NCBI GenBank assembly: GCA_003669555.1
Contig: QWOS01000006.1
Span: 1 to 40,849, forward strand
DNA from: Planctomycetota bacterium
Lineage (GTDB): Bacteria > Planctomycetota > Planctomycetia > Gemmatales > Gemmataceae
Length of the DNA: 40,849 bases
Reading direction: 5' to 3'
The translations under genes were made by a program, and so were the position numbers. Numbering within the stretch: the stretch's first letter is position 1; every line of letters starts with the position of its first letter. Below are positions 25,928 to 34,353 of this stretch, piece by piece. The notes below the pieces were generated by a model. It made no database searches and was not told the DNA's origin. It worked only from the letters and a program-made list of their open reading frames with translations.

Positions 25928-26725
25928 TTGGAACCTAAGCTGGAGCTTTTCGACACCCACGCCCATCTTGAGGATGACCGGTTTCGTGGTGAAGTGGATC
26001 AAGTGATGGTCCGCGCCCGCCAGGCCGGACTCTCCCAGATTCTGGCGGTCGGCACCACGCACCTGGACAGCCAGGCTTGTCTCGAACGGGCCAGGCGTGA
26101 GCCGATGGTTGTTGCCGCAGTGGGCCTGCATCCCACCCACCTGGCAGGATTGCCCGAGGATGCGTTCGGGCAGGTGGAGGCGCTGGCCTTGGATGCGCGG
26201 GTGGTGGCCATCGGCGAAACCGGGATGGACAACTACTGGAAGGAAGTGCCGCTGGAAGTGCAAGAGGCATCGCTACTGCGCCATCTGGAATTGTCGCGCC
26301 GACTGAACAAGCCGGTCATCCTGCATTGCCGGGACGCGGGGGACCGACTCATGACCATCCTGCGGGACAATTGTGATCGTCATGGGACGCTTCGGGGGAT
26401 ACTGCACAGCTTCTGCGGGACGGCGGACGAGGCAAAGCAAGCACTCGAGCTGGGCCTGCACCTGTCGTTTTCGGGCATGATCACGCAGAAGGGCAATCAA
26501 CCATTGCTGGACATAGCCAGTTCCATCCGGCGGGACCGCCTTTTGGTGGAAACCGATTCACCTTATCTGGCACCCCGGCCTCAACGCGGCAAACGCAATG
26601 AACCGGCTTTTGTGGTCCACACCTGTGCCGCGCTGGCCGAATGCCATGGTTTATCCCTGAGGGAAATGGCGCAAATCACCACCAACAATGCTCGTCGATT
26701 GCTTGGACTGGAAAGCGCAATCTGA
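25928..26725 (+). CDS. tatD: TatD family metal-dependent hydrolase (DNase-like)
   Basis: A 265-aa TIM-barrel metallohydrolase of the TatD family, which shows 3'-5' exonuclease or DNase activity in characterised members. Metal-site residues are visible: H11 and H13 in FDTHAHLE, E97 in IGETGMD, H133 in ILHCRDA, H160 in ILHSFCG and D210 in VETDSPYLAP. Full length for the family. The start appears to be TTG at 25928, the only sensible initiator before the DTHAHL motif, with a weak ribosome-binding site. The gene is 15 bp behind the NuoM-like gene, which suggests co-transcription. Confidence 0.92.
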   Translation: MEPKLELFDTHAHLEDDRFRGEVDQVMVRARQAGLSQILAVGTTHLDSQACLERARREPMVVAAVGLHPTHLAGLPEDAFGQVEALALDARVVAIGETGMDNYWKEVPLEVQEASLLRHLELSRRLNKPVILHCRDAGDRLMTILRDNCDRHGTLRGILHSFCGTADEAKQALELGLHLSFSGMITQKGNQPLLDIASSIRRDRLLVETDSPYLAPRPQRGKRNEPAFVVHTCAALAECHGLSLREMAQITTNNARRLLGLESAI

Positions 26726-26742
26726 GGACCGCCAATTCCCCA

Positions 26743-27288
26743 TCAGCTCGTGGGCAAACCCAGATCCGTGGAGCCTAGCAGGGCCTCAAACCCAAAACGG
26801 CTTGAGAAACGCTCGCGACCGCCCTGGCCCCGGTCCACCAGACAAACCAGGCCAGCGACCGTGTGGCCCGCTTGCTGCACCACCTCGATGGCCTGCTCGC
26901 TCGAACCGCCGGTGGTGATCACATCTTCAACAATTGCCACCCGGCAACCTGGAGGCAGGCGGCCTTCCAGTCGTTGCTGGCTACCGTGATCCTTGGTGGC
27001 CTTGCGCACAAAAAAACCTTCCAGCGGTGTGCCTCGCTGCTGACTGCGCAGCACCACAGCGGCGGCGAGAGGGATGGCGCCGACCTCCAGTCCACCCACA
27101 GCCTGCACATTCCAGGAAGCGATCCGGTCCAGGAACTGGTCCGCGATAAGCGCCAGTGCTTCCGGGCAGAACAGGACCTGTTTGCAGTCGATATAGAAAG
27201 TGCTTGTTTTGCCGCTGGCCAGGGTGAAATGGCCCAGTCTGACGGCGCGTTCCCGGAACAGCTCCGCCAGACGGTTGGTGCCGCTCAT
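26743..27288 (-). CDS. pyrE: Orotate phosphoribosyltransferase (PyrE)
   Basis: A 181-aa orotate phosphoribosyltransferase that makes OMP from orotate and PRPP in pyrimidine synthesis. The SGKTSTFYIDCK segment (25-36), the catalytic-loop region FFVRKATKDHG (92-102) and the PRPP-binding motif VAIVEDVITTGGS (117-129) are all present. The ATG at 27288 has CGAGG about eight bases upstream. It lies 31 bp downstream of the DUF1571-like gene on the same strand and converges with tatD 17 bp apart. Confidence 0.95.
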   Translation of the reverse strand: MSGTNRLAELFRERAVRLGHFTLASGKTSTFYIDCKQVLFCPEALALIADQFLDRIASWNVQAVGGLEVGAIPLAAAVVLRSQQRGTPLEGFFVRKATKDHGSQQRLEGRLPPGCRVAIVEDVITTGGSSEQAIEVVQQAGHTVAGLVCLVDRGQGGRERFSSRFGFEALLGSTDLGLPTS

Positions 27289-27319
27289 GAATAACCTCGT
27301 GATTGTTGTCTGACTGGGC

Positions 27320-28213
27320 TTAGCGCTCGAAATGCGCCGGATCCAGGCCCGGGTTCAGCTTCATTTGGGAATAATAGTAAGATTCCACCAAATGGGGCAC
27401 CTCATCCGCTGATCCAGGCCAGCCATAGCATTCCACCCCGACGGGCAGATGGGTTTCCTTGTCAAAAGTAGTCACTGCGATGGCGAATTCATAAATTTCC
27501 CGAGCTGATTCGGGGTGCTCGATGCGTACCCTGCGGCAGGCCCTGTTATCAAAAACCGTATCGTCACAACCCACTGTCAGGACCGATTCGGGAGTGAAGC
27601 CAGTCCAGTCTTTATGCAAGCGGTCGATGAGGTTGGCGATGCCGGCCTCGGTGATGGCATGCCGGCTGGTGGAGGCGACCCGTTTGTCGTGGAGTTCAAG
27701 ACTCAGGAAGCCCACAGCACCCAGCAGGCCACCTAGCTTGACGCGCATGCGTCCCTGGTGCTTGCCAGTGACCCATACTGCCTCTTGCCCCATCTGGCTT
27801 CGGGGCTTGACCCATTTTAGCGTGACGGAGAAGGGTTCGTGACGCACCACCATGTCAACGGTTTGTTCCGGCTGCAGCTTGCCGGCCAGCAGTTCCCGCT
27901 TGATCATCTGGCAGGTGTAATGATCCAGTTTGCCACGGGCGGATTTGGCCAGGGAAATGATTGCCAGGGGTTCGGTCATGTCCTTGACGGACGACTGGGT
28001 TGCCGAACCTGTTGGCGCTGCGTCTTCACCCGCTATCATGGAGTTTTCAGGGCTGACTTCTTGCGGGGCGGGCGGAGCCTCCTGGGGCTGCTGCTTCGGG
28101 GCCGGTTCGGCTCCCATGAGGGCGAGGGTGGCGAACAGGCCAAGCCCTCCATGCACCAAAATGCCCGAAGTCACTTTTTCCAGGGTTTTCCAGGAGATCG
28201 AAGTGGTTGACAT
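27320..28213 (-). CDS. DUF1571 domain protein, probably exported
   Basis: A 297-aa protein. A hydrophobic stretch at about 18-33 (ILVHGGLGLFATLALMG) acts as a signal or anchor and is followed by a Pro/Gln-rich linker. Residues 85-290 match the DUF1571 pattern, common in planctomycetes: YTCQMIKRELLAGKL, EPFSVTLKWVKP, GQEAVWVTGKHQGRMRV and the C-terminal ETHLPVGVECYGWPG. The fold is probably beta-rich and LolA/VioE-like, implying lipoprotein or lipid handling in the envelope, but no function is proven. The ATG at 28213 with GAAGGGG seven bases upstream was preferred to upstream ATGs, which would overlap the divergent metallohydrolase region. Confidence 0.8.
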   Translation of the reverse strand: MSTTSISWKTLEKVTSGILVHGGLGLFATLALMGAEPAPKQQPQEAPPAPQEVSPENSMIAGEDAAPTGSATQSSVKDMTEPLAIISLAKSARGKLDHYTCQMIKRELLAGKLQPEQTVDMVVRHEPFSVTLKWVKPRSQMGQEAVWVTGKHQGRMRVKLGGLLGAVGFLSLELHDKRVASTSRHAITEAGIANLIDRLHKDWTGFTPESVLTVGCDDTVFDNRACRRVRIEHPESAREIYEFAIAVTTFDKETHLPVGVECYGWPGSADEVPHLVESYYYSQMKLNPGLDPAHFER

Positions 28214-28359
28214 ATCGGCCCCTTCATGCGGAACAAAAAAAGCTGATGGGTCAGCCCCTTCAGAAATCCGATGCATGTCATTCCCCAAACACACCCAAAA
28301 GGCCACATAGCAAGCATCGCCAACAGGCGCTAGCTGACATGAGTCTACCCGAGGTCTCT

Positions 28360-29049
28360 ATGACAACGCCAATCCCTGCATCCGGCCTATCCGGCTCATC
28401 TTCGCCATTTGAATTGCAAACGGTGGTTTCGCCCCTATTTGAGGAAAATGCTTATCTTTTTGCCTTGCCGGGCAGCCGGGAGGCGGTGGTCGTTGATCCT
28501 GGTCTGGATGCTGAAGGCATCCTGGATTGTCTTCGCGAGCACGACTGGCATCTGGTGGCCATTCTCAATACGCATGGACATGCCGACCATATCGCCGGCA
28601 ACGAAGCGATGAAGGACGCCTTCCCTGCCGCGCCTTTGCTCATCGGGGAGATCGATGCCCCCATGCTGACCGATCCGGTGCTGAATCTGAGCGGGCTGGC
28701 GGGGGCACCGCTGGTTTCGCCTCCCGCCGACCGCCTGCTGCGCGAAGGAGACCGTTTCAGCTTTGCTGGCATGGATTTCGAGGTGCTCGACATCCCCGGC
28801 CATTCCCCGGGCCATGTGGTTTTTGTGGTGCGTGTGACCGGCCATGCGCCGGTGGTTTTTGGCGGTGATGTGCTATTCAGGGGCAGCATTGGCCGCACCG
28901 ATTTCCCCGGCGGTGATCATGATCTGCTGATCAGGGGCATTCACAACAAGCTGTTCCGGCTACCGCCTGGGGTCATTGTCTATCCCGGCCACGGTCCGGT
29001 GACCACGGTCGGTCACGAGAAACGCACCAACCCTTACTGCCGGCTGTGA
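28360..29049 (+). CDS. MBL-fold metallohydrolase (glyoxalase II-like)
   Basis: A 229-aa metallo-beta-lactamase-fold hydrolase close to the small glyoxalase II-like (YcbL/GloB) group. The metal-binding motif is THGHADH (71-77), with further ligands H148 or H152 in GHSPGH, D170 in FGGDVLF and H211 in PGHGP. FRGSIGRTDFPGGD (174-186) is typical of this subgroup. These enzymes cleave thioesters such as S-D-lactoylglutathione or related acyl thiols. The ATG at 28360 has CGAGGT just upstream; an ATG at 28339 is a less supported alternative. The gene is divergent from the DUF1571-like gene. Confidence 0.9.
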   Translation: MTTPIPASGLSGSSSPFELQTVVSPLFEENAYLFALPGSREAVVVDPGLDAEGILDCLREHDWHLVAILNTHGHADHIAGNEAMKDAFPAAPLLIGEIDAPMLTDPVLNLSGLAGAPLVSPPADRLLREGDRFSFAGMDFEVLDIPGHSPGHVVFVVRVTGHAPVVFGGDVLFRGSIGRTDFPGGDHDLLIRGIHNKLFRLPPGVIVYPGHGPVTTVGHEKRTNPYCRL

Positions 29050-29089
29050 AAGGGCAGATTACCGGGAGCCTGATTCTGGCCAGATGCTC

Positions 29090-31090
29090 TTAAACCGGGG
29101 GTAGATCGAAGGGTTCAAGCCGGCGGATATGGCCGTCGGCGCAGCCCGCCCAAACGCTGGCGCTGGATTGCGCCGCCACCAAAACTGTGACCGGCGTATT
29201 CAGGAACCGTTCTTCCACCACCACACCAGCGGTGGTGTCGATCAGCCGCACAGCACCATCATCGCAACCAGCGGCGATAGCAGTGCCAGAAAGGATGAAT
29301 CGGGCGCCCCGCACCGTGAAACGGGGTTCAAGCAGGTTGCTGATATTGGCTTGCCCATCACGAAGCACCAGGCCAGATCCGCCAGCAAGCAAATGATTGC
29401 GAGAGCGGTCTAGTGCCAGAACTCGTATTGGGCCCACCTGGAAACCGATCTTGCCGCGGATGGTGCCTTTTTCGAGATCCCAGACCATCACTTGCCCGTC
29501 GCCACCAGCGGAGAGCAAGCGTGTCGAGGATAAGAGCACGAGGGCCAGGACACCGCCGGGGTGCCTTCCAAGCACTTTGTGTACCGCAGTTGGCTCATTC
29601 AGAGAGCACTGGCGTACTTCGCCATCCTCGCAACCCGCCAGCAGGGAAAGGCCCTTGCTGTCAAAGCAGAGCGCCTGGACATTGGAGCTGAAGTTACCCA
29701 GCTTGCGTGTTTGCCGCCCGGTGGTCAGGTCCCAGATTTCCACTCCCATGTCGTCGGTGAACAAACGGCTAGCGGAGCTGGCCAGCGTTTTTCCATCCGG
29801 ATGGAAGGCCAAGGCGTTGACCGCTCCCCCGTTACCTTGCATCGGACGGCGTGGGCGACCTGTTTCGGCGTCCCACATCTTGATGGCTTCGTCGAGCCCC
29901 CCGGTGGCAAGCAAATCGCCATCGGAACTGAGAGCCAGGGCACTGATAGCCGCGCCATGGGCACGGATGTTGAGAGGGGGAAGCAACTGGGCTGGTCCCG
30001 TTGCTTTACCGGCGGGATCAGAAGGCATGGGAACCGCTTTGCCTTGCAGGAAAGCGCGCAAGGCCTGAGCCAGGTTAGCAGGGGTCTGATACCGTTCCGC
30101 GGGGCTTTTTCGTAATAACCGTTCGACAATCTGTGCCAGGGCCTGAGGCACCTCGGGACGGATCGAGGTGAGGTTGGGGGGTGTGGCGGAGAGGTGTTTG
30201 CGTAGTTTCTGGACAATCGAACCGCCCACAAACACGGCTTGCCCCGATAGCAGGTAAAAGAGGGTGGCACCCAGGCTGTAAAGATCGCTGCGGGTATCGG
30301 CAGTGCGTGGATTCTCGGCTTGCTCAGGAGCCATATAGTCGGGCGTGCCGAGGAATTCCCCTGCCTGGGTGAGTTCAGCCCGGAGATCGTTGGATGCCTC
30401 GTCGTCGTCGTCACCCGTGTCCCCATCGACGCGGGCCAGCCCCATGTCAAGGATCTTGATAGTGCCATGGCGGGTAGAGGCGGGCAGTGGCTTGACAGTG
30501 GCCAGGTCTTTCACCCCCTTGATCGGTGACGGGGTGACCATAAGGTTGCTGGGTTTGATATCGCGGTGGATCACACCTTTGTCGGCGGCATGCTGCAGCG
30601 CATCCGCTGCCTGGACAATATACTGGACAGCCAGCTGGATAGGTAGTGGCCCGGTAACCTTCACCAAACGGCTCAGGTCGATCCCATCGACATATTCCAT
30701 GGTAAGGTAGGCGACCGGGCCAGACAAGTCGGTTTGGAATACCATCACAAAATTGGGATGGTTCAGTAGGGCGGCAGCCCGCACCTCGCGCTCGAAGCGC
30801 TTTTTTGCCTCTCCCGCCTGGAGCCGCTCAGGCAGGATCACCTTGACCGCCACCATGCGGTTGAATCCGTGCTGCCGGGCCTTGTAAACCACTCCCATAC
30901 CACCACGGTTCAGCTCTTTGAGCATGTCGTGGCCGGGGATGACATATTCGGGATTTTCCAGGGGCTTGGCCTTGGAAAGGGAACCGGCGCCCGTGGATTC
31001 GGCCTGCTTGTTGCCGGAAGGAATGGATGAGCCCTTGCTGGCGTCCTCAACGGCGTCGATCGGAGTGCCTTGATGGTTCGAATCAGCCAT
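29090..31090 (-). CDS. Ser/Thr protein kinase fused to a seven-bladed WD40 propeller
   Basis: A 666-aa Hanks-type kinase with a WD40 tail. Kinase: glycine loop NRGGMGVVYKA (61-71), ATP lysine K83 (AVKV), catalytic HRDIKPSN (175-182), DMG in place of DFG (215-217), APE at 254-256. Between the catalytic loop and DMG is a 25-residue insertion (185-210), and the activation segment carries an acidic insert GDDDDE (226-231). WD40: seven repeats from about 374 to 660, one complete propeller, for example LALSSDGDLLATGGLDE. I see no TM helix, so it is likely cytoplasmic, unlike many planctomycete kinases. The N-terminal 50 residues are Ser/Gly-rich. The propeller probably recruits substrate. The start at 31090 has no strong ribosome-binding site. 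Confidence 0.92.
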   Translation of the reverse strand: MADSNHQGTPIDAVEDASKGSSIPSGNKQAESTGAGSLSKAKPLENPEYVIPGHDMLKELNRGGMGVVYKARQHGFNRMVAVKVILPERLQAGEAKKRFEREVRAAALLNHPNFVMVFQTDLSGPVAYLTMEYVDGIDLSRLVKVTGPLPIQLAVQYIVQAADALQHAADKGVIHRDIKPSNLMVTPSPIKGVKDLATVKPLPASTRHGTIKILDMGLARVDGDTGDDDDEASNDLRAELTQAGEFLGTPDYMAPEQAENPRTADTRSDLYSLGATLFYLLSGQAVFVGGSIVQKLRKHLSATPPNLTSIRPEVPQALAQIVERLLRKSPAERYQTPANLAQALRAFLQGKAVPMPSDPAGKATGPAQLLPPLNIRAHGAAISALALSSDGDLLATGGLDEAIKMWDAETGRPRRPMQGNGGAVNALAFHPDGKTLASSASRLFTDDMGVEIWDLTTGRQTRKLGNFSSNVQALCFDSKGLSLLAGCEDGEVRQCSLNEPTAVHKVLGRHPGGVLALVLLSSTRLLSAGGDGQVMVWDLEKGTIRGKIGFQVGPIRVLALDRSRNHLLAGGSGLVLRDGQANISNLLEPRFTVRGARFILSGTAIAAGCDDGAVRLIDTTAGVVVEERFLNTPVTVLVAAQSSASVWAGCADGHIRRLEPFDLPPV

Positions 31091-31194
31091 TAATCAGGCA
31101 ACCTGGAAAAAACAGGGGCAAAATAGTCGAACACATCCAACACAGGCTGTAAGCTGGGGCAATCTATTCATCATAGCATGAGGAGTGTCCTGGG

Positions 31195-31857
31195 ATGAAG
31201 GAAAAATCGGCCAAAGAAGGTTTTTCGCAACCCGTCCTGGCCAAATATCCCACCGATGCCTCCTGTCCGGTGCGGTGGATCACAGCGAACCTCGATTCGG
31301 CTGCCTTGGCGCATCGTTTGGGACAATGGCTCCAGACAGGTACCAATAGTTCTCACCATGCTTCCCATCTTTTGCAGCTTGCCACGGTGGACACAACAGG
31401 GGGGCCGCAACTCCGTACCGTGGTGCTGCGGGGTGCCGAGCCTGCCGCTCATTGGCTGCGTTTTCACACCGACTTGCGCAGTCCCAAGTACGAGGAGATC
31501 CGTAAGCAGCCCCGGGTCGCGCTGTTGGGATATGACCCCAATCCACGCTTGCAGGTGCGGATTGATGCGGTGGCGGCGATCCACCACAAAGACCCGCTGG
31601 CCCGGCTTGCCTGGGAGCGAACCCCGGCCAGTAGCCGGGCCAGCTATGCCTCGCGCCGAGCCCCGGGGGAGCCGGTGAAAGATGGCACTTTTGCGCCACC
31701 GGTCACCGATGCTGATGAAGTGGGCTTCGCTCATTTCGTGGTGGTGCACTGCGCCATTGAGGTGATCGATCTGCTCGAACTGGATAACGAGGGGCACCGG
31801 CGAGGGACCCTGGTGCGTACGCAAGGGGACTGGTTCTGGCAGCCAGTGACGCCTTGA
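31195..31857 (+). CDS. Pyridoxamine 5'-phosphate oxidase-like FMN-binding protein
   Basis: A 220-aa split-barrel flavoprotein, closest in pattern to the Alr4036-type PNPOx family. Marks: LLQLATVDTTGGPQLRTVVLRG (61-82, the strand pair that binds FMN phosphate), FHTDLRSPKYEEI (90-102), RVALLGYDPNPRLQVRIDA (107-125) and the closing WFWQPVTP. The canonical PdxH C-terminal dimer segment ending in ERLAP is absent, so it is probably not the vitamin B6 enzyme itself. The ATG at 31195 has GAGGAG about nine bases upstream. It is followed 79 bp later by the lipoate-ligase-like gene and is divergent from the kinase gene across 104 bp. Confidence 0.85.
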   Translation: MKEKSAKEGFSQPVLAKYPTDASCPVRWITANLDSAALAHRLGQWLQTGTNSSHHASHLLQLATVDTTGGPQLRTVVLRGAEPAAHWLRFHTDLRSPKYEEIRKQPRVALLGYDPNPRLQVRIDAVAAIHHKDPLARLAWERTPASSRASYASRRAPGEPVKDGTFAPPVTDADEVGFAHFVVVHCAIEVIDLLELDNEGHRRGTLVRTQGDWFWQPVTP

Positions 31858-31936
31858 CGGGTTTTGGTCGCCGCTGGATTCAGGGAAAGCACTGAGCAGG
31901 GTTGCCTGAAAACCGTCACTCCGTCACCATGGCGGA

Positions 31937-32656
31937 ATGGAACATTTGCATCACAGCCTTGGCACACTGAAAGACAATCTGGCAGCCGATGAGGCGCTGC
32001 TGATCGGGCGGGAAGAAAACCCCGCTCTGGGCAATATCCTGCGCACCTGGTCAATGGACCGCGTGGCGGTTGCCATGGGATCTGGCGGCAAACTGATGGA
32101 AGAGGTGAACTACCCTGTTTGCCGGGCGGAGGGGGTGGAGATGCAGCGGCGGTCCTCGGGAGGCGGCACAGTGTTGCTGGGCCCGGGTTGCCTGCTGTTC
32201 ACCCTGGTGATGGATCTCGAGCTCGATCCCTCGCTGGCCACGGTTCATTCCAGTTATGAGCGGATTCTCGAGCCGCTCGCCCAGGCCCTCAGTCGGCCAG
32301 ACCGCGAGGTCAGGCGGCAGGGGATCTGCGATCTGGCGGTGGGTGAGCTGAAGGTTTCTGGCAATGCCCAGCAGCGGAAACGGCGTTTCGTGCTCCACCA
32401 TGGCACCCTGCTGCTGGATATGGATCTGGGTTTGCTGCCCAGGTACCTGCCGGAGCCACCGCGCCAGCCGGAGTACCGTCTGGGGCGGCCCCATGGGGAA
32501 TTTACCCTCAACCTCGGTCTGAGCCAGGAAGAGGCAATTGCCTTGCTCCGCCAGGTGTATGGTGCCACCAGCCCCGGCCAGCCCCCGGAACCCGATCTGG
32601 TGACGCGTTCGCTGACCGATCGTTTCAATGACCCCACCTGGCTCAGTCGGCGCTAG
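31937..32656 (+). CDS. LplA-type lipoate/biotin protein ligase domain protein
   Basis: A 239-aa protein of the BPL/LplA/LipB family. The active-site signature QRRSSGGGTVLLGPGCL (70-86) corresponds to the RRxSGGGAVYHDxGNL lipoate-binding motif. DLAVGELKVSGNAQQRKRR (131-149) contains the catalytic lysine of the KxSGxA motif, and FVLHHGTLLLDMDL (150-163) follows. Length suits a single catalytic domain without the LplA C-terminal accessory domain, as in LipM-like octanoyltransferases. It should transfer lipoate or octanoate to E2 or GcvH proteins. The start at 31937 is ATG with a weak GGCGGA-type site. Its last 14 bp overlap the convergent gene at 32643. Confidence 0.88.
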   Translation: MEHLHHSLGTLKDNLAADEALLIGREENPALGNILRTWSMDRVAVAMGSGGKLMEEVNYPVCRAEGVEMQRRSSGGGTVLLGPGCLLFTLVMDLELDPSLATVHSSYERILEPLAQALSRPDREVRRQGICDLAVGELKVSGNAQQRKRRFVLHHGTLLLDMDLGLLPRYLPEPPRQPEYRLGRPHGEFTLNLGLSQEEAIALLRQVYGATSPGQPPEPDLVTRSLTDRFNDPTWLSRR

Positions 32657-33041
32657 GCGCGGCTTGGGGCGGCGGGGATCCTGGAGGGGGGCATTGGCTC
32701 AGGACCGCCTCGATTGACACCACCGTGGCAGTGAGTGACCGGGCGGCCATCTGGAAGTTGGTGTGGTCGGAGTAGACGGAGTACTGCGAAGCGAGCTGTT
32801 CACGGGCCTCGCGTAACCGGCCCATTTTGCCGCGCAGTTTATGGATATAGCGGGCATGATCACCCGCTTGCAGAGCCGGTTCGGTGGCGCGGATCACATC
32901 AAACAGGGTGCGGGGAATCTCCAGCATCTCCAGGCTGTCCTGGATCTCCTCGGCATGCTTGAGAAAAGTGCGCACCATCCACAGATGTGCCAGAAGCGGC
33001 TCTATCTGCTCCACCGCCTCGACTGGCTGCAACATGCTCAC
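32643..33041 (-). CDS. Hypothetical 132-aa helical protein
   Basis: I do not recognise this gene. It encodes 132 residues predicted by eye to be almost all helix (residues 5-115), with a Pro/Ala/Ser tail (PPPGSPPPQAAPSAD). There are no TM segments, leader, zinc motif or catalytic motif. It begins with ATG at 33041 inside the stop of the upstream transporter-like gene (ATGA overlap), so the two are translated together and probably act together. It ends 14 bp inside the convergent LplA-like gene. The tight coupling and absence of a better frame favour a real gene. Confidence 0.6.
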   Translation of the reverse strand: MSMLQPVEAVEQIEPLLAHLWMVRTFLKHAEEIQDSLEMLEIPRTLFDVIRATEPALQAGDHARYIHKLRGKMGRLREAREQLASQYSVYSDHTNFQMAARSLTATVVSIEAVLSQCPPPGSPPPQAAPSAD

Positions 33042-34297
33042 TTCCCCGGTTTCGGCGCATGGGCCGCCTCGCCTTGCTCTTTTGCCAGCAGCACCAGGAA
33101 GGCCCCGGAACCCACAGCAAAAATCCCTGCCCAGAGTATCCAGCCGGGCAGGTGACGGATGCCAAAATGGAGCGGGTCACCAGCCTGGGGATGCCATAGC
33201 AGGCTGACCATGGTGTTGATCACCGGAGCCACCCCGAAAATGATCGGGGCAATGAAGATGCGGTAGGTAGCCGGATTTTTCCCCTCGGCCTTGGCGGCAT
33301 CCACAGCCGCCTTCGAGGCAAAGATGACGCAGATGGCGCCCACTGCACCTGCCACCCCGGCCAGGCTGGAAAAAAGCAGGCCAGAAGGCCCGTTGATCTG
33401 CGGCCAGGCAAAGACCCCACCGCCCATCAGACCCACCGGAAGCATGACTGCAAGCAGGAAGTAGGCCATTCCCACGCATAAAATTGACAACAGGCGCCCA
33501 CCCAATTCGCCGGGCTTGGTGGTCAGTTCTTGTCCGCCATAGAAAATGATCGGCACATAGGTTCCCCAGGCCAGGCCGGCCAGGCCAGTGAAAACCAGCC
33601 ATTCCCAGGCGGGATAGTTAATTGCCGATTCTGTGATGGCCAATGTGGGTGTTAAAATTTCCGGTTGCGCGGCGGTTGCTTCCCTGGTCAGGCTGGTGGT
33701 GACCACCTGACGCTCGCGTTCGCGCTTCTCCTCTTGCTCCTTCGAAAACAGGACCAGAGCCGAACCAAGGCCCACCAGCAAAATGCCGGCCACCAGCTTG
33801 GCACCGGGCAGTTTTTCCAAGCCAAAGTGCCACGGGCTGCCAGGTTTGGGGTGCCATACCAGACTGACCAGAGTGTTGATCACCGGGGCCAGGCCAAAGA
33901 TGAGTGGGGCGATCAGCATGCGGTAGCTACCAGCCTCCAGCCCGGCGGCCTTGGCCGCATTAACCGCTGCCTTGGAGGCGAAGATAACGCAAATGGCACC
34001 CACGGCACCCATCATGCCCGCCAGGCATGAGAAGGCCAGACCTGTGGGCTTCAGGGGGGGCCAGGCATGTTTTTTGGTCAGAAATAATCCCAGCGGGATC
34101 AGCACCGCCAGCACGAAATAGGCCAGGCCGACGCACAGAATGGAAGTGAGACGGGCACCCTCGGTGCCGCCTGCCGCTCCACCCAGTTCCTTGCCGCCAT
34201 AAAAAACCACTGGCACATAGGTTCCCCAGGCCAACCCGGCCATGGCCACAATCCCAAGCCATGCCTTGCTACCTTTGCCACCCGATTGATCCGACAT
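33038..34297 (-). CDS. Ten-TM protein made of two nearly identical five-TM halves
   Basis: A 419-aa integral membrane protein, transporter-like (DMT/GRP-sugar-porter style), substrate unknown. Residues 12-187 and 232-407 are two copies of one unit, offset by exactly 220 residues and about 60% identical by eye: AWGTYVP at 23 and 243, SILCVG near 52 and 271, GAVGAICVIFASKAAV at 97 and 317, FGLAPVINT versus FGVAPVINT at 134 and 354. Each half has about five TM helices. Between them lies a charged linker (about 188-228, KEQEEKRERERQ). The ATG at 34297 has GGAGTG about nine bases upstream. It is coupled by ATGA to the 132-aa gene and follows the FtsX-type permease gene by 56 bp. Confidence 0.75.
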   Translation of the reverse strand: MSDQSGGKGSKAWLGIVAMAGLAWGTYVPVVFYGGKELGGAAGGTEGARLTSILCVGLAYFVLAVLIPLGLFLTKKHAWPPLKPTGLAFSCLAGMMGAVGAICVIFASKAAVNAAKAAGLEAGSYRMLIAPLIFGLAPVINTLVSLVWHPKPGSPWHFGLEKLPGAKLVAGILLVGLGSALVLFSKEQEEKRERERQVVTTSLTREATAAQPEILTPTLAITESAINYPAWEWLVFTGLAGLAWGTYVPIIFYGGQELTTKPGELGGRLLSILCVGMAYFLLAVMLPVGLMGGGVFAWPQINGPSGLLFSSLAGVAGAVGAICVIFASKAAVDAAKAEGKNPATYRIFIAPIIFGVAPVINTMVSLLWHPQAGDPLHFGIRHLPGWILWAGIFAVGSGAFLVLLAKEQGEAAHAPKPGK

Positions 34298-34353
34298 GCA
34301 TCCCACTCCATGAATTCGAAAAAAACTTGAGAGACGCAACAAAAAACAGGCTG

